Source of the DNA: Cystobasidium ongulense
Taxonomy: Eukaryota; Basidiomycota; Cystobasidiomycetes; Cystobasidiales; Cystobasidiaceae
DNA length: 64,000 nucleotides
Direction: 5' to 3'
Assembly (NCBI GenBank): GCA_022835595.1
Contig: BQUP01000006.1
Span: 620,001-684,000 of the forward strand
Shown here: positions 36,339 through 46,401 of the stretch, in pieces
How positions within the stretch are numbered: the first letter of the stretch is position 1
Layout: the number at the start of each line of letters is the position of its first letter
The notes under the pieces: generated by a model
Database searches by the model: none
Seen by the model: only the letters and a program-made list of their open reading frames with translations
Told to the model about the DNA's origin: nothing
Position numbers and translations under genes: made by a program

Positions 36339-37202
36339 ATGGACTATCCACAGAAACCGTCAGGCTATCCAGGCGACGCCGTACCTGCCGTTCAATATCC
36401 CGCACTAGAAGAGCAGGAACATCACCCTTCACATCATGTTCAAAGCGCCTCTGGTGGAGATGGCCACCACCATGTAGCAACATCAGCACCACCACTTCCA
36501 CCCAGGAGAAAGGGCGCAAACGAAGCTTACACTTCTGTAGATGGCGCTCCAGGCCTTACTACTGAACAAGACTCTTTGGATGGCGCTGGTGCCTCTTCCA
36601 GGCCTGCTGGTGTGGCTGACTCACATGTACACGGGCACCCCACGCACCGTGAACATCATGTCGGTCACCATTATTCCAGCTTACATGAAGTAGACCATCG
36701 CCATCATCACAACAGGCCCTCAGATACTGCTGCTGTGGGAAGTGGCTCGTCTCCTCTGTCTGGAGGTCGCAGAACGCCTCTGGCCGGGTCGGAAGTAGGT
36801 CATCAGGGTCATGATTCTGTCCGATCGTAAGTCTGGTCTTTCTCCCTGCAAAAAGGCAACGATTAGCAAGCTAACTACCTTTTTTCAATTTTGTTGTGTT
36901 GAACCCCTCGTAGAGCATACCAAGTCCTACATGGAGGAATGGAAATGCTGCGAGGTGCCTTGTTAGGACTAGGAGATACAGCGGGAGACGCTCTCGCTTC
37001 CAAGTCACCTAAATTGAACATAGTGCCTTCAGGCACTGAACATGATGTAAGTCTTGGTCGCTGTTGCCAGACACAAATACACAAAGGAAATAAACTGAAG
37101 CCTTCTACAATTATCTCAAATCGTCAGCGCGAGCTCATCGCAAAGGGGAGAGCGGAACTTGAACGAGGACTTGCGGCTTTGAAATCAGCAACGTCCTCTT
37201 AA
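36339..37202 (+). CDS. His-rich hydrophilic protein, paralog B of a tandem pair
   Basis: Three exons starting at the ATG at 36339. The first encodes about 160 residues rich in His, Pro and Gly (HVHGHPTHREHHVGHHY, DHRHHHNR). The second gives AYQVLHGGMEMLRGALLG and LGDTAGDALASK, and the third RELIAKGRAELERGLAALK. The last two parts align with paralog A: LHGGMEMLRG against INGSMDKLRG, and GRAELERGLAAL against GDAQLNRGLANL, with an intron between the two blocks in both genes. The His-rich arm is absent from paralog A; such arms often bind metals, but that is a guess. No membrane segment. Function unknown. Confidence 0.78.
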
Positions 37203-37555
37203 GGTTAAGTGTCGCTTTCTTCTCTCATTCTCGCACCTGCCTATCCTTAGCATGTAGCTTAGCCCGATGCGAGGCCCCGGAAGAGGCCTTCTTTCCACTT
37301 GTAGCAAGAAAGCACCCTGGTACACGAGGCGGGTGTGTTATGTGTATCACTATCATCATAACAATCTTAAGAGAGGCTACCACAAGCCTCTCTGTGTAGA
37401 GTATATCCTCAAATATACGCGAATTATCGCCACCACTTTCAGAATCGCGTCGTCTCGTCTGCACGTCACTTTGTTGATATTGCCATCGCGAGCAGCTCTT
37501 TCTCTTCTTATCAATAGCATCGACAAAGCTAATACACCAAGTAAAGCGCATTACA
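37203..37555. other. Intergenic region before the DUF3072-like gene
   Basis: About 350 bases. Nothing recognisable apart from presumed promoter and leader. Confidence 0.35.
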
Positions 37556-38346
37556 ATGGTGAGAGTCAACATACGACCGCATCTCTGTGTGAGCTGCTTG
37601 CTGAATTGTCGATTGTCACTTCCTGTCACTGCAGAGCGAGGTTCCAGATCCAAAGACATGGGTGAGTCTATGTATCTTCCCATTTCTACGTGTAACGGCT
37701 CTGAATGAGATTCAATAGGCTACTGGAGGTGATCCCATGACTTCAAAGCAGGAAGTGAGTTGCACATCATTCTTGCCGTTCTCTACTATATGGGCGATCA
37801 TCAAGCTGAGCATCGACGCAGGGCTTCATTCAGTCGTTGGCAAAGGATAAAGGCGTCGATGTAGACACTGCAGCGCTCGACAAGGGTAAGCTATGGGTAT
37901 TGACTCAGCTAAATTTCGCACTTTGGGCAGGCCACCGCTATTTGATATCTCTGGTGCTGATCCTCGAAACTGAAACTGATTGATGCGCTTTGAACAGGTT
38001 CAGCAAGCTCTAAAATTGAAGAACTGAAAAACGCACCCCGTCAGTCCGATACTTCAGGAAGCACTACTTCGGGTGAAGATAAACAGGGGGAAGCTATCGA
38101 CCAAGATCCTTCGACCTGGTCAACTGGTGGCGAAGCCGCCACTCAAAAACAGAAAGCTTACAGTGAGCTTCCGTTTCTTTTTCCACGGAACAGTGCGCAG
38201 TGCAACAAGAGTATGATGCTGATTTGCTGCTGGTATCAGTCGCTGCCATGGCTAAGAAGGCTGATGAGAATGTCAGTCTCGGTGGCCTTGACAAGGGAGA
38301 AGCCAGTAAGAAGATTGAGGAGTTGAAGGACGAGACTGGAATGTAG
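37556..38346 (+). CDS. Double DUF3072-like protein
   Basis: A small gene with six exons. Exon 1 is only the ATG (37556-37558), followed at once by a GTGAGA donor; exon 2 (37635-37661) gives SEVPDPKTW. Two DUF3072-like units follow. Unit 1 reads TWATGGDPMTSKQEGF, IQSLAKDKGVDVD, then LDKGSASSKIEELK. Unit 2 reads TWSTGGEAATQKQKA, IAAMAKKADENVS, then LDKGEASKKIEELKDETGM. DUF3072 is best known from short actinobacterial proteins with the same WxTGxxPMTxxQ and LxKxEASxxIxxL ends; its role is unknown. A linker rich in Asp, Gly and Gln joins the units. Hydrophilic, no targeting signal. Unit 1 keeps PMT, unit 2 has lost it, so the duplication looks old. Confidence 0.82.
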
Positions 38347-38511
38347 ACGCATCCATTAGACTAGAATCATGTAGCTACTGAGTCAGTCCAAGAAACTAGA
38401 TCATCATCATCTGCTATCCATGCACTGGAAGTGTCTTGCCCGGTCCTCACTTGCACGTGCTTTTTGAAGCGAGCCTTGCCTTTACTCCTACCGGTACAAC
38501 TTCGATCCAAC

Positions 38512-39406
38512 ATGTTTACAGGACTAATAGAGGTAGGCAGCATGCATTGCATACTCTACACATGGACCTGACTTCTCATCTTCTGGCAACAGCACGTCGG
38601 GCGGATCAACGAGATCAGTCCATCGCCAACATACACTCTGACGATCGGAGAAGCAAGCGAGATTCTGCAAGATTGCGTGATAGGCGACAGCATATGCGTG
38701 AATGGTGCCTGTTTAACAGTCACAGAGTTTGATGCGTCCAAAGGATGGTTCAGAGTGGGACTTGGTGTGTGCTGCTTTCTATCGGAATGCTTTGACTGGA
38801 AGCGCTGATCTCGGTTCCTTTCGGCCGCCAGCTCCAGAGACGCTTAACAGGACCAACTTGGGTGAGCTTACGCTGAGGCATGAATGAAATCCAAAGCAGT
38901 CAAGGACTTATATCAGCTGTATTTGTCTTTGTCGCACAGGCGAATTACAAGTAGCGTCGCAAGTGAACTTGGAAAGAGCGATGGCAACTGGTTCTCGATA
39001 CGGCGGACATTTCGTCCAAGGACACGTTGACTTTACGACTACCATCGTTTCAATCACACCCGACGGTACATCACTTCGCTACATATTCTCTGTTCCTACA
39101 GAAGCACAAGAACATATGCCTGCTTTACTACCTAAGGGATACGTAACATTAGACGGAACGTCTCTCACGTTAACAGTAGTAGACGATGCAAAATGTCAGT
39201 TCGGTATCATGCTCATTGAACATTCTCAACAGAAAGTAATCTTAACGCAAAAGAAAGTTGGCGATAAAGTTAACGTTGAGATTGATATCGTTGCAAAGGG
39301 TGTTGAGAAAGTAGTCAGTAAAATGCTGAATGGAGAAGGTGGAGCTTTGAATCATCTTGTTGAGAGAGCTGTAAATAAGGCTCTTGCCGCAAAAGGTATA
39401 CAATGA
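38512..39406 (+). CDS. RIB5: Riboflavin synthase
   Basis: Four exons, 38512-38532, 38593-38764, 38832-38861 and 38940-39406. The protein starts MFTGLIEHVGRI, the fixed N-terminus of riboflavin synthases. It continues GDSICVNGACLTVTEFDA, NRTNLGELQVASQVNLERAM, GSRYGGHFVQGHVD and LDGTSLTL. The two similar halves are the paired beta-barrel domains. The enzyme dismutates two 6,7-dimethyl-8-ribityllumazine molecules to riboflavin and an aminopyrimidine, the last step of vitamin B2 synthesis, as a cytosolic trimer. The C-terminal helix (EKVVSKMLNGEGGALNHLVE) forms the trimer contact. The last, intronless exon is clearly more AT-rich than the first three. Confidence 0.95.
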
Positions 39407-39692
39407 CACACATGCAACGCATAAGAAGGTCGCTTTCTTTCTGGAAATGATGCATGGTATATTCTATCCCTCGACAATGAATATGTCTAATGAGAGCTGA
39501 AGTCAAGACTGAAATAACCATGTAAATGCTGATGCTAACATTTTATAAAAGAGCCCAATCCGTGTATCAACCCAAATAAATAATGGAATCCTACAAAGCT
39601 CGGATGACAATAGTGCGCGACCGGCGTAATCAGGTACAGAATGGCAACGGTTCACGAGAGTCTAGGAGGACCAAATTACAGAGAAGCCTGGC

Positions 39693-42600
39693 TTATTCAA
39701 CCCCTTGACGCCAACTGGGAGTAAGATGGAGCTCGTTAGTATGCGGCCTTGCCTTGCCGGGAAAACCGGAAGAAAACATGCTTACCGGTCTACTGAATTG
39801 ACCAGCCGAGGATCCGGACCTAGGTCCGCTCCAATGTCACTCGCAGCTCCGGACAAAGCCGTGCTAGGAGGGGCGACATTCAGCTGTGAAGCGCTATACC
39901 CTTGTATGTCGGCTTGAGTGCGGGTAAATTTGACGGCCATCAGCTTGTGCTATGCACTATCATGAATCTTAGACAGGTGAAAGCTCGCTTACCTTGCTGA
40001 AAAATGGCATGTTGCATCTGTATCTGAAGAGCATATTGATATTGAAGCTGCATGTGCGATATGAGAGCTATATTTTGCTGTTGCTGTGCTTCCATCTGCT
40101 GCGTCAGTGCAGCGATGGGATGAGCTTGACCCAAGGGTTTATCATCATCCTGCTTGGCAGCAAGTGGAATATCATCCTCTTCACTATCTACTTCCTCATC
40201 GATCTCCTCTGTATCAAAAGTTCGCCCAGTTGTATCGGTTGCAAGCCTTGTATTGAGCCTTTTCAGAGCCAAAGGAGCCTCGTCACCATCTTCAGAATCG
40301 GAATCCTGTTTGGGAGCTATAGCGAAATCTAATGGTAGATCGAGACGAGGAGGTTCGACGGCTACTTTGGCTAAGTTTCCGCGGAAAGTTTGACTCTTTC
40401 TACGATTACCGATAAGAATAGTAGATAAAGGTCTTCGTTCGTCTTCTTCGCTATCCGAATTGTCTTGTTCTCCGTGTATGGACAAACGTCGATTTTTATG
40501 TGCAAATCTATCGTTTTCTTTGTCTCCCTCGTCATCATCTGAACCATTCTCGTCGTCAGATTCTCCATTTCCAAAACCTTCAAGAACGCCAGCAAAACTA
40601 GCAGCTACGCTCATCCGTTGCAATTCCGGTTTCTTGGAAGGATCATAAGTTACTTTTCTCATTTCAGTACTTTCTTTTTGATTGGTATCTTCTGCCCAAA
40701 TGGACGTCGCATCCACCCGTTCTTCATCATCTGAAGCGAAATTATCGATACCAAAAGGTGATTTACTTCGTACTCTCTCTTCTCGATCTGATCCTTCGTC
40801 ATTATCGGAATCATTATCTTTCTGATTCTCATCTGCTCCGAACCATCCTGATGTTCCTGCTTTACTTGAACATTCCCCAGGTGCTGTTTCGCCTGTTAGG
40901 AATGGAAGAGTGAGTGAGGGCGCCAAGCTTGAAGAGCGCGTATGAGCAGGACGCGGCGTGAGTGCCCCTCCTTCTGACGACTCTTCGGGAAGCAGACCTG
41001 TAAATCAAAGTACGATCAGAGAATGAACAGCTGAAAGTTTCATGCAGAAGAGGGAGCTCGACCCACTATTCGGATGATCATTTCCTCCATAGAAATCGTC
41101 CGTTTCGCGGTCTACGGGCAGCGAGTATTGGCTCTGTCGTTGATGATTATCTTGCCATACTTGCGGAGGACTTTGTAAAGGCGCATCAAGAGCAGCAGCT
41201 ATAGACGCTCTATTGTCAGTCCTCCATAGCATATTCACATCTTCCTCATCTCTAAGCATCGCTTGCTGAGGTTTAGATTTCTCTTTCCCTACAGCGGTGT
41301 TTTTAGCTTTGTCCTTTTCCTTACGTTTCTTTTCTTTCTTCTCATTTTTGGCTTTTTTCTTAGCTTCTTTAGCTTCCCTTTCGGCATTCTTGATACGCTC
41401 TCTTTCAAGTTTGATTTTACGCTCAGCTTCTTCAATTTCTAGTATTTTTTCCAATTTTGCTAATTCTTTTTGCATTACTAGGTCAACTCCGAATACAGAT
41501 TGCAACTCTTTCGTTTTTGCTTTTGAAACTCCTGGTTTATCTGCTTGTACGGGTGTTAGAAGTGAGTTCGGAGATAGAGGTTTGTGAGTCTGAGAAGCTG
41601 AAAGTTGTTCTTGTCGTGTTCCAAGTGGTATATCATCGTCTTCATCATCTTCAGATATTTGATTTTCATCTTCGTTAGCAAGTGCATCCAAGCCGAGCAT
41701 TGATTGTCTATTCTTTTTATATTCTTGCTGCAACTCGGCGGTAGATAAGGTATGACGGCGTGTATCCACGACTGGACTTGTACTCTTGTGCTTTTCAGAA
41801 GACAGGAATGCAGGAGAGGTAGGTGACCGTTTCATACTATCTGTAGCGCGCTTGTTGATTTCAATCATGGATTTACCCTTTGCTACGTTTGCCAGAGAAC
41901 GATGTGAAGTATATTTAATCCAAGGATCGTCCGCAATAGGAGCGCAGTTGTCGGGCGGAGGTCTGAGAGGTTTATCATCGTCATCGTCTTGTTGTTCATC
42001 CTCTTCTTCATGATCTATTTCGTCCCTTGATTTAACGATACTGGGTAATTGACCCTCTTCAACAGCAATAGATAGAGGTGAAGGAGATCTATTCTTGAAC
42101 TGTTTCATATCCATCATAGCTTTTCTAGAATCACCTCTGAAAGCTCTATTTCTAGATTTTTGCTTTTCTTTTCTAGCTTGTAATTCATCCATCAAACTTC
42201 TACCATATAATTTTCCTGGTTCTCTCTCTATTCTAGGTTTCTCCTTTTCACCTTCTACCAGTAATTGTTCTGCTGCTTTCTCACGTGCCTTTTCTTCTGC
42301 TTCAAGCTCACCTAATGGAGCAGGCATTACTAATATTTTAGGATGTAATGCAGAAGGAAAACGAGGTCTAGTTGATAATTCTTCTTCTCTTTGAGCAGCT
42401 ACTACTTTTGGATCGAAACGAGATACATAAACGTCGTTTGCTCCAGGAGATCGCATTGAGAGACTTGAAGGAGGTCTTGCAACTGCTTCATCCGCATAAT
42501 CAGCAATAGCACGTACTGCTGCAACCTTAGCTAATTCGGGATTTGTAAGTGCGTCATTGTTGAATGCTCCTAGTGATGAAGCACGACTTCTACCGCCTGC

Positions 42601-43560
42601 ATTTTCCGATGCTGTCTTGCCATCGACTTCTCCTGAAGTAGCACTAAATGCCATTTCCAACTCCATTTCAAGACTTTTGCGGACCGCTTTCACTTCGGAA
42701 CCTGATCTATGTCGGAGTTTACGTTTGTTCATATTGGTTGCGATAGAAGCGCCACGACTATTTATACCTAGAGTAGGGTCCAACTCTTCTTCTTCTTCTT
42801 CTTGGCCATTGTTATCGTCAAGCTTGAATCCAGTAATACTTGGTAGATTTAAGAGGATATCAGAACCACTAGTTCCACTTCTTTTTCGAGCCTTTGACTT
42901 GATCTTTGCTTTATTGTTATTACCAGAAGAAGAAGCTTCAGCAGCAGCAGCTTTCATCTTGCTGGCTTCCATTCTGAAATCATTTGAATTGAGCTTATCG
43001 AATTTGGAAACTACATTATCCAAGCCCCATTCACTTGCTAGTTCATCCTCATTCACTTCAGGGCCATCGTAGAATGCTAAGGATGCAGCAGGAGGAGAAG
43101 TAGCATTCGCGAGGTCTGGTGGAGGGACGAAGCCATGCTCTGACTGCGGTGAAAGGAAGTCGAATGATTTGCGGGGTGTATTATCATCAAGCCTCGGCGA
43201 TACAGTATTGTCGTATCTTCTTCGTATTCCATGACTGCCTGCGGCGCTATATATCACGGAATGTCGTGCAGAGGGTTCGTGTAGCGGATGATCGACCGCC
43301 GCTGCCTCGTCGTCGAGACCAGGTGAATACCGAGCAGCATCATTGCCGTGAGCATGGGTATAATCAGGCTCCTGCCTATAAGATGCGAATATAGCGCTAT
43401 GTTCAGCTAGTTTTCCGTCTTGCTCATAGTCGTATTCCAGCAGAGCGGCTGCGAGCTGCAGTCTAGCTGCGGCGTGCAACTGCTGCTGGCGTTTGCGCGG
43501 CGAGGGCGAGGACGGGGACAGCGGGCCAGGCTGTACGTCGTCGATGCGGTCAGTCTCCAT
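39693..43560 (-). CDS. Large acidic low-complexity protein with repeated D-x-P-L motifs
   Basis: Four exons; the ATG at 43560 opens METDRIDDVQPGPLSPSSPS, and after two small 3' exons the protein ends DRWRQGVE at 39693. About 1,250 residues, almost wholly disordered and highly charged. A Lys/Glu coiled coil (EIEEAERKIKLERERIKNAE and on) lies near 41290-41470. Acidic blocks repeatedly end in a D/E-rich run followed by PL: DDDIPLGTRQ, DDDDDKPLRPP, EDDIPLAAKQ, DDDKPLGQ and DEAPLALKR. Near the C-terminus a Gln/Met helix (QLQYQYALQIQMQHAIFQQ) follows. Basic patches (KAKIKSKARKR) may be nuclear signals. I do not recognise a named family. The motif repeats suggest a scaffold with several docking peptides, which is inference. 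Confidence 0.75.
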
Positions 43561-43757
43561 GGCATGCTTGCTCGCAGTGCGAAATTGCTGTCCAAGGCGT
43601 GCAAGGCAATGCTGGCTATTGTCTGTTTGTCGTCGCCACTCGGGCCTCGATTGACACCTTTGAAGGACGCGCTCAAAAAAGCTGCATACTTGCTTTCTAC
43701 GCACACATAGCAGCACGAGCTACCTATCGTGGACACACGCAGCACGCTTTCATTTGG

Positions 43758-45044
43758 ATGCATGGCCGTGTCGAAGACTGCATGGCCGCATTGAAGACTC
43801 CCTCGCGCGCACTGCGAGGTGCAAGTGCAGCAGCATCTGCGCGACTCAAGCTCTGCATAGGCGCTGGACTCTTTGCAGTGGTCCTCCTATGGCTCATCAC
43901 ACCTGCTTCAGGCAAGCTATATCGTCCAAGCGATCATGCGAACCCTATTGCACTAGAGAACCAAGATCTGGAGATCATCAATTCAATTATTATACCCTCG
44001 TATAATGAAGGTCCTAACATGGCACCTTTGTGGGCTACCTTTATAACACTTGCTGCGTTTCTAATTCGTTCATCAACTAAATGGTCCTCTTCTCGACAGA
44101 GTATCACGCATCTTCCAAGCTATCCCACCAAATCAAGTTAGACACACTGAAATACTAGTAATAGACGATAATTCTCAAGATACCACCTCGAGCGAGATTG
44201 AAATACTTCGAGAGCAAGGTTACAATGTGCATCTGCACGTAAGAAAGACAGAACGAGGTCTATCGTCTGCAGTTCTGCACGGCTTTACTCTAGCTCAAGG
44301 GAAGAAATTATTAGTAATGGATGCAGATCTACAACATCCTCCAGAGAGCGTGCTTTCTTTCTTAGAAGCTTTAGACGAGCCCTCTCTTCCTATAGATACC
44401 ATATCTAATGAAGGAACAACCAAGTCAATAGCGGAAGAGATGAAACCTAAGTTCGCACTAGGGACGAGATATGCAAAAGGGTACGAGATGGATAAAGATT
44501 GGCCTTTTTATAGAAGAGTTATTTCCTGGGGTGCTAGATTACTCTCTCGTCCTTTGACGAACGCACAAGATCCTATGGGCGGTTTCTTTGCTTTACGGAA
44601 GGATCTAGTGAGCGTTTTCCATAATATTCTGCTCTTCTTGGCATGTTGCGTGATTACTTACGTTCGGTGTGCTGTCAGTTCCTCGCATCTGAACCACTCA
44701 ATCCATCAGGCTTCAAGATTGGTCTAGAACTGCTCTTGAAGACACCACTCCTGTCAACACAACTAGTGCACGTCCCATATGGATTCGCAAAACGGCAGGT
44801 AGGATCTTCTAAATTAGGTATGAAAGTGATTATAAAGTACATAGGACAATTGCTAGCTTTATATCAGTGGAGGTTCGGTCTATTCTTCTATCTATTTGTC
44901 TTTCTATGCGTCAGTGTAGGGTTGAATTGTCTGATTTTGGGACTGGATTGGGCGGTCAAAACGCTTGGATGGGAGGAGAGTCAGCTTGGGAGGTCTGTCC
45001 TGATCAACAAGCGACAGAAGCTGAGGCACAAGAGTGATGTATGA
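43758..45044 (+). CDS. DPM1: Dolichol-phosphate mannosyltransferase
   Basis: Three exons, 43758-44029, 44100-44607 and from 44679. The GT2 fold shows IIPSYNEGPNMAPL, ILVIDDNSQDTTSSEI, GLSSAVLHGFTLAQGKKLLV, MDADLQHPPESVLSF (the DAD metal site and its QHPPE extension) and ALGTRYAKGYEMDKDWPF. QDPMGGFFALRKDL is the conserved acceptor-loop motif. The enzyme makes dolichyl-phosphate mannose from GDP-mannose at the ER for N-glycans, O-mannosylation and GPI anchors. A hydrophobic segment (FGLFFYLFVFLCVSVGLNCL) near the C-terminus is the membrane anchor. A second one near residues 35-55 (LCIGAGLFAVVLLWLITPA) is unusual for the family. It shares a 197-base upstream region with the acidic-protein gene. 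Confidence 0.92.
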
Positions 45045-45243
45045 GTAGAAATGGATGCAAAAGAGTATATTGTTGTTGTATTCATTTGAAATGGACGTGT
45101 TTGGCGTTGATCACGTCATGCTCGCGGCTATAGAACACCGCAGAACTTCGAACAAGCTACAATCTCGCACCTTGACTCTGCTTCAACCAGATTCGCACGC
45201 AACAATCTACACCTCACACTACACAAACACTACACTCATCACC

Positions 45244-45978
45244 ATGACTCACCAGATCGTCTACCAGCCAGACTCGACAAAGTAAGTCCTGCCTGCATGG
45301 CGTCCCCACTCGCTGGCTGGCTGCGAGAGAGAGCGGGCCGGACGGACCTGAAGGCCCAAAGCTGAACCTCTTCCCCAGGACCGAGACATACAGCGTCTAC
45401 ATCGATGATGCACAAGCATACCAGAAGTGGTTCGAGGGAGGTGAGTCTCTTCGTTTGCTTTTCATCCGCCTTTCATGCTTTCAAACTCGGGCTGACCTCG
45501 GACGCCTTTCATCTCGCTACAGACACGTAAGGTCGCTCCACAGTCAAGCATACACTATATAACGACTGACAATGACAACGTATACATGCTCCTTTCCACA
45601 GCTCTATCGGACTAGCCACCTTTGTCGGCAGATTCGAGGTCTTCCACTCTGTTCAAGGAGCTCAAGGACAATGGACACCAGCTAGCAAGAGCCAGCTCGC
45701 TAATGATCTAGGTAGCGAAGACAAGGACGAATGCATCAAGATCATTTTGAAGGGAGGTGGTAAACAACATGGTGATAGATTCACCAAAGGTCTAGAGAAG
45801 GGAAAGTACAACAGCACAAAGTGAGTTCAAGCATATAGCCTCTTTTACAAAGGACTTGGAACACTCGCTCACCTCTCGCCTATTTCCCCATTCTCGTACT
45901 TGCAGCGACTCTCTGGCTGGTGGAAACCAAGTGTCCCTAGGCAGCAACGCTGGTGGCAATCACTCTGGCGGTCGATAA
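45244..45978 (+). CDS. RTC3: Rtc3-like small protein with SBDS N-terminal domain
   Basis: Five exons, 45244-45281, 45379-45440, 45523-45526, 45602-45820 and 45906-45978, total 396 bases for 131 residues. The product reads IVYQPDSTKTETYSVYIDDA, WFEGDTSIGLATFVGRFEVF, GAQGQWTPASKSQLANDLG and DECIKIILKGG, ending in a Gly/Asn/Ser tail. This is the FYSH/SBDS N-terminal fold as in yeast Rtc3/Hgi1 (YHR087W), a stress-induced protein implicated in RNA metabolism, not the full ribosome-maturation factor Sdo1. Exon 3 is only four bases; without it the frame closes at once. The glycine-rich end is longer than in yeast. Confidence 0.87.
45523..45526 (+). other. 4-base micro-exon in the Rtc3-like gene
   Basis: ACAC lies between an acceptor (GCTACAG) and a donor (GTAAGG). 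It links WFEG to SIGLATF through the codons GAC ACC, matching the D-x-SI order of the family. Skipping it runs into a stop within four codons. Flanking introns are 82 bases (45441-45522) and 75 bases (45527-45601). Confidence 0.85.
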
Positions 45979-46401
45979 ACGCGTAACGTCATTGCTATGC
46001 TAAGTAGAAGTAGAGAGCACAGAGCACAACACTTTCCAAGGCCTCGAAGCCAAAAATTGAAAGAATAAACGAAAGAATCAAATGAAACGATACCCTTGTA
46101 AGGAGAGCGGCGGTTGTGGAATGATTCCAATTTGCTCGCCATCCAACCTCTTGCTTTCTTGCGCCTATCTAACGAGCCGCTTTCGAGATGCTTGGCCGCA
46201 AAGTAAAGCGATGACTTGATTTGAATTGAACTGAGATGCATCGAATATAATGCACTCAACTTGTCCCTTCACAAATCCACCTTGCTTCCGGTTATCATCC
46301 AGAATGATCGCAAAGCCATCTTGCGGACTTGATTCTCCTTCGAATTCGATGATTGCATTTTATTCCATTATCCTGCTAGTCGCCGAGTGACAAGTGGATG
46401 G
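45979..46401. other. Intergenic region Rtc3-like / cryptochrome
   Basis: About 420 bases. A GGAT triple repeat (46395-46407) overlaps the cryptochrome start. Nothing else recognised. Confidence 0.35.

Noticed and set aside
42557-43072. 171-codon plus-strand open frame in the acidic protein region
   Set aside because: Ser/Leu-rich mirror of a Lys/Glu/Ser-rich coding exon on the minus strand; no motif of its own.
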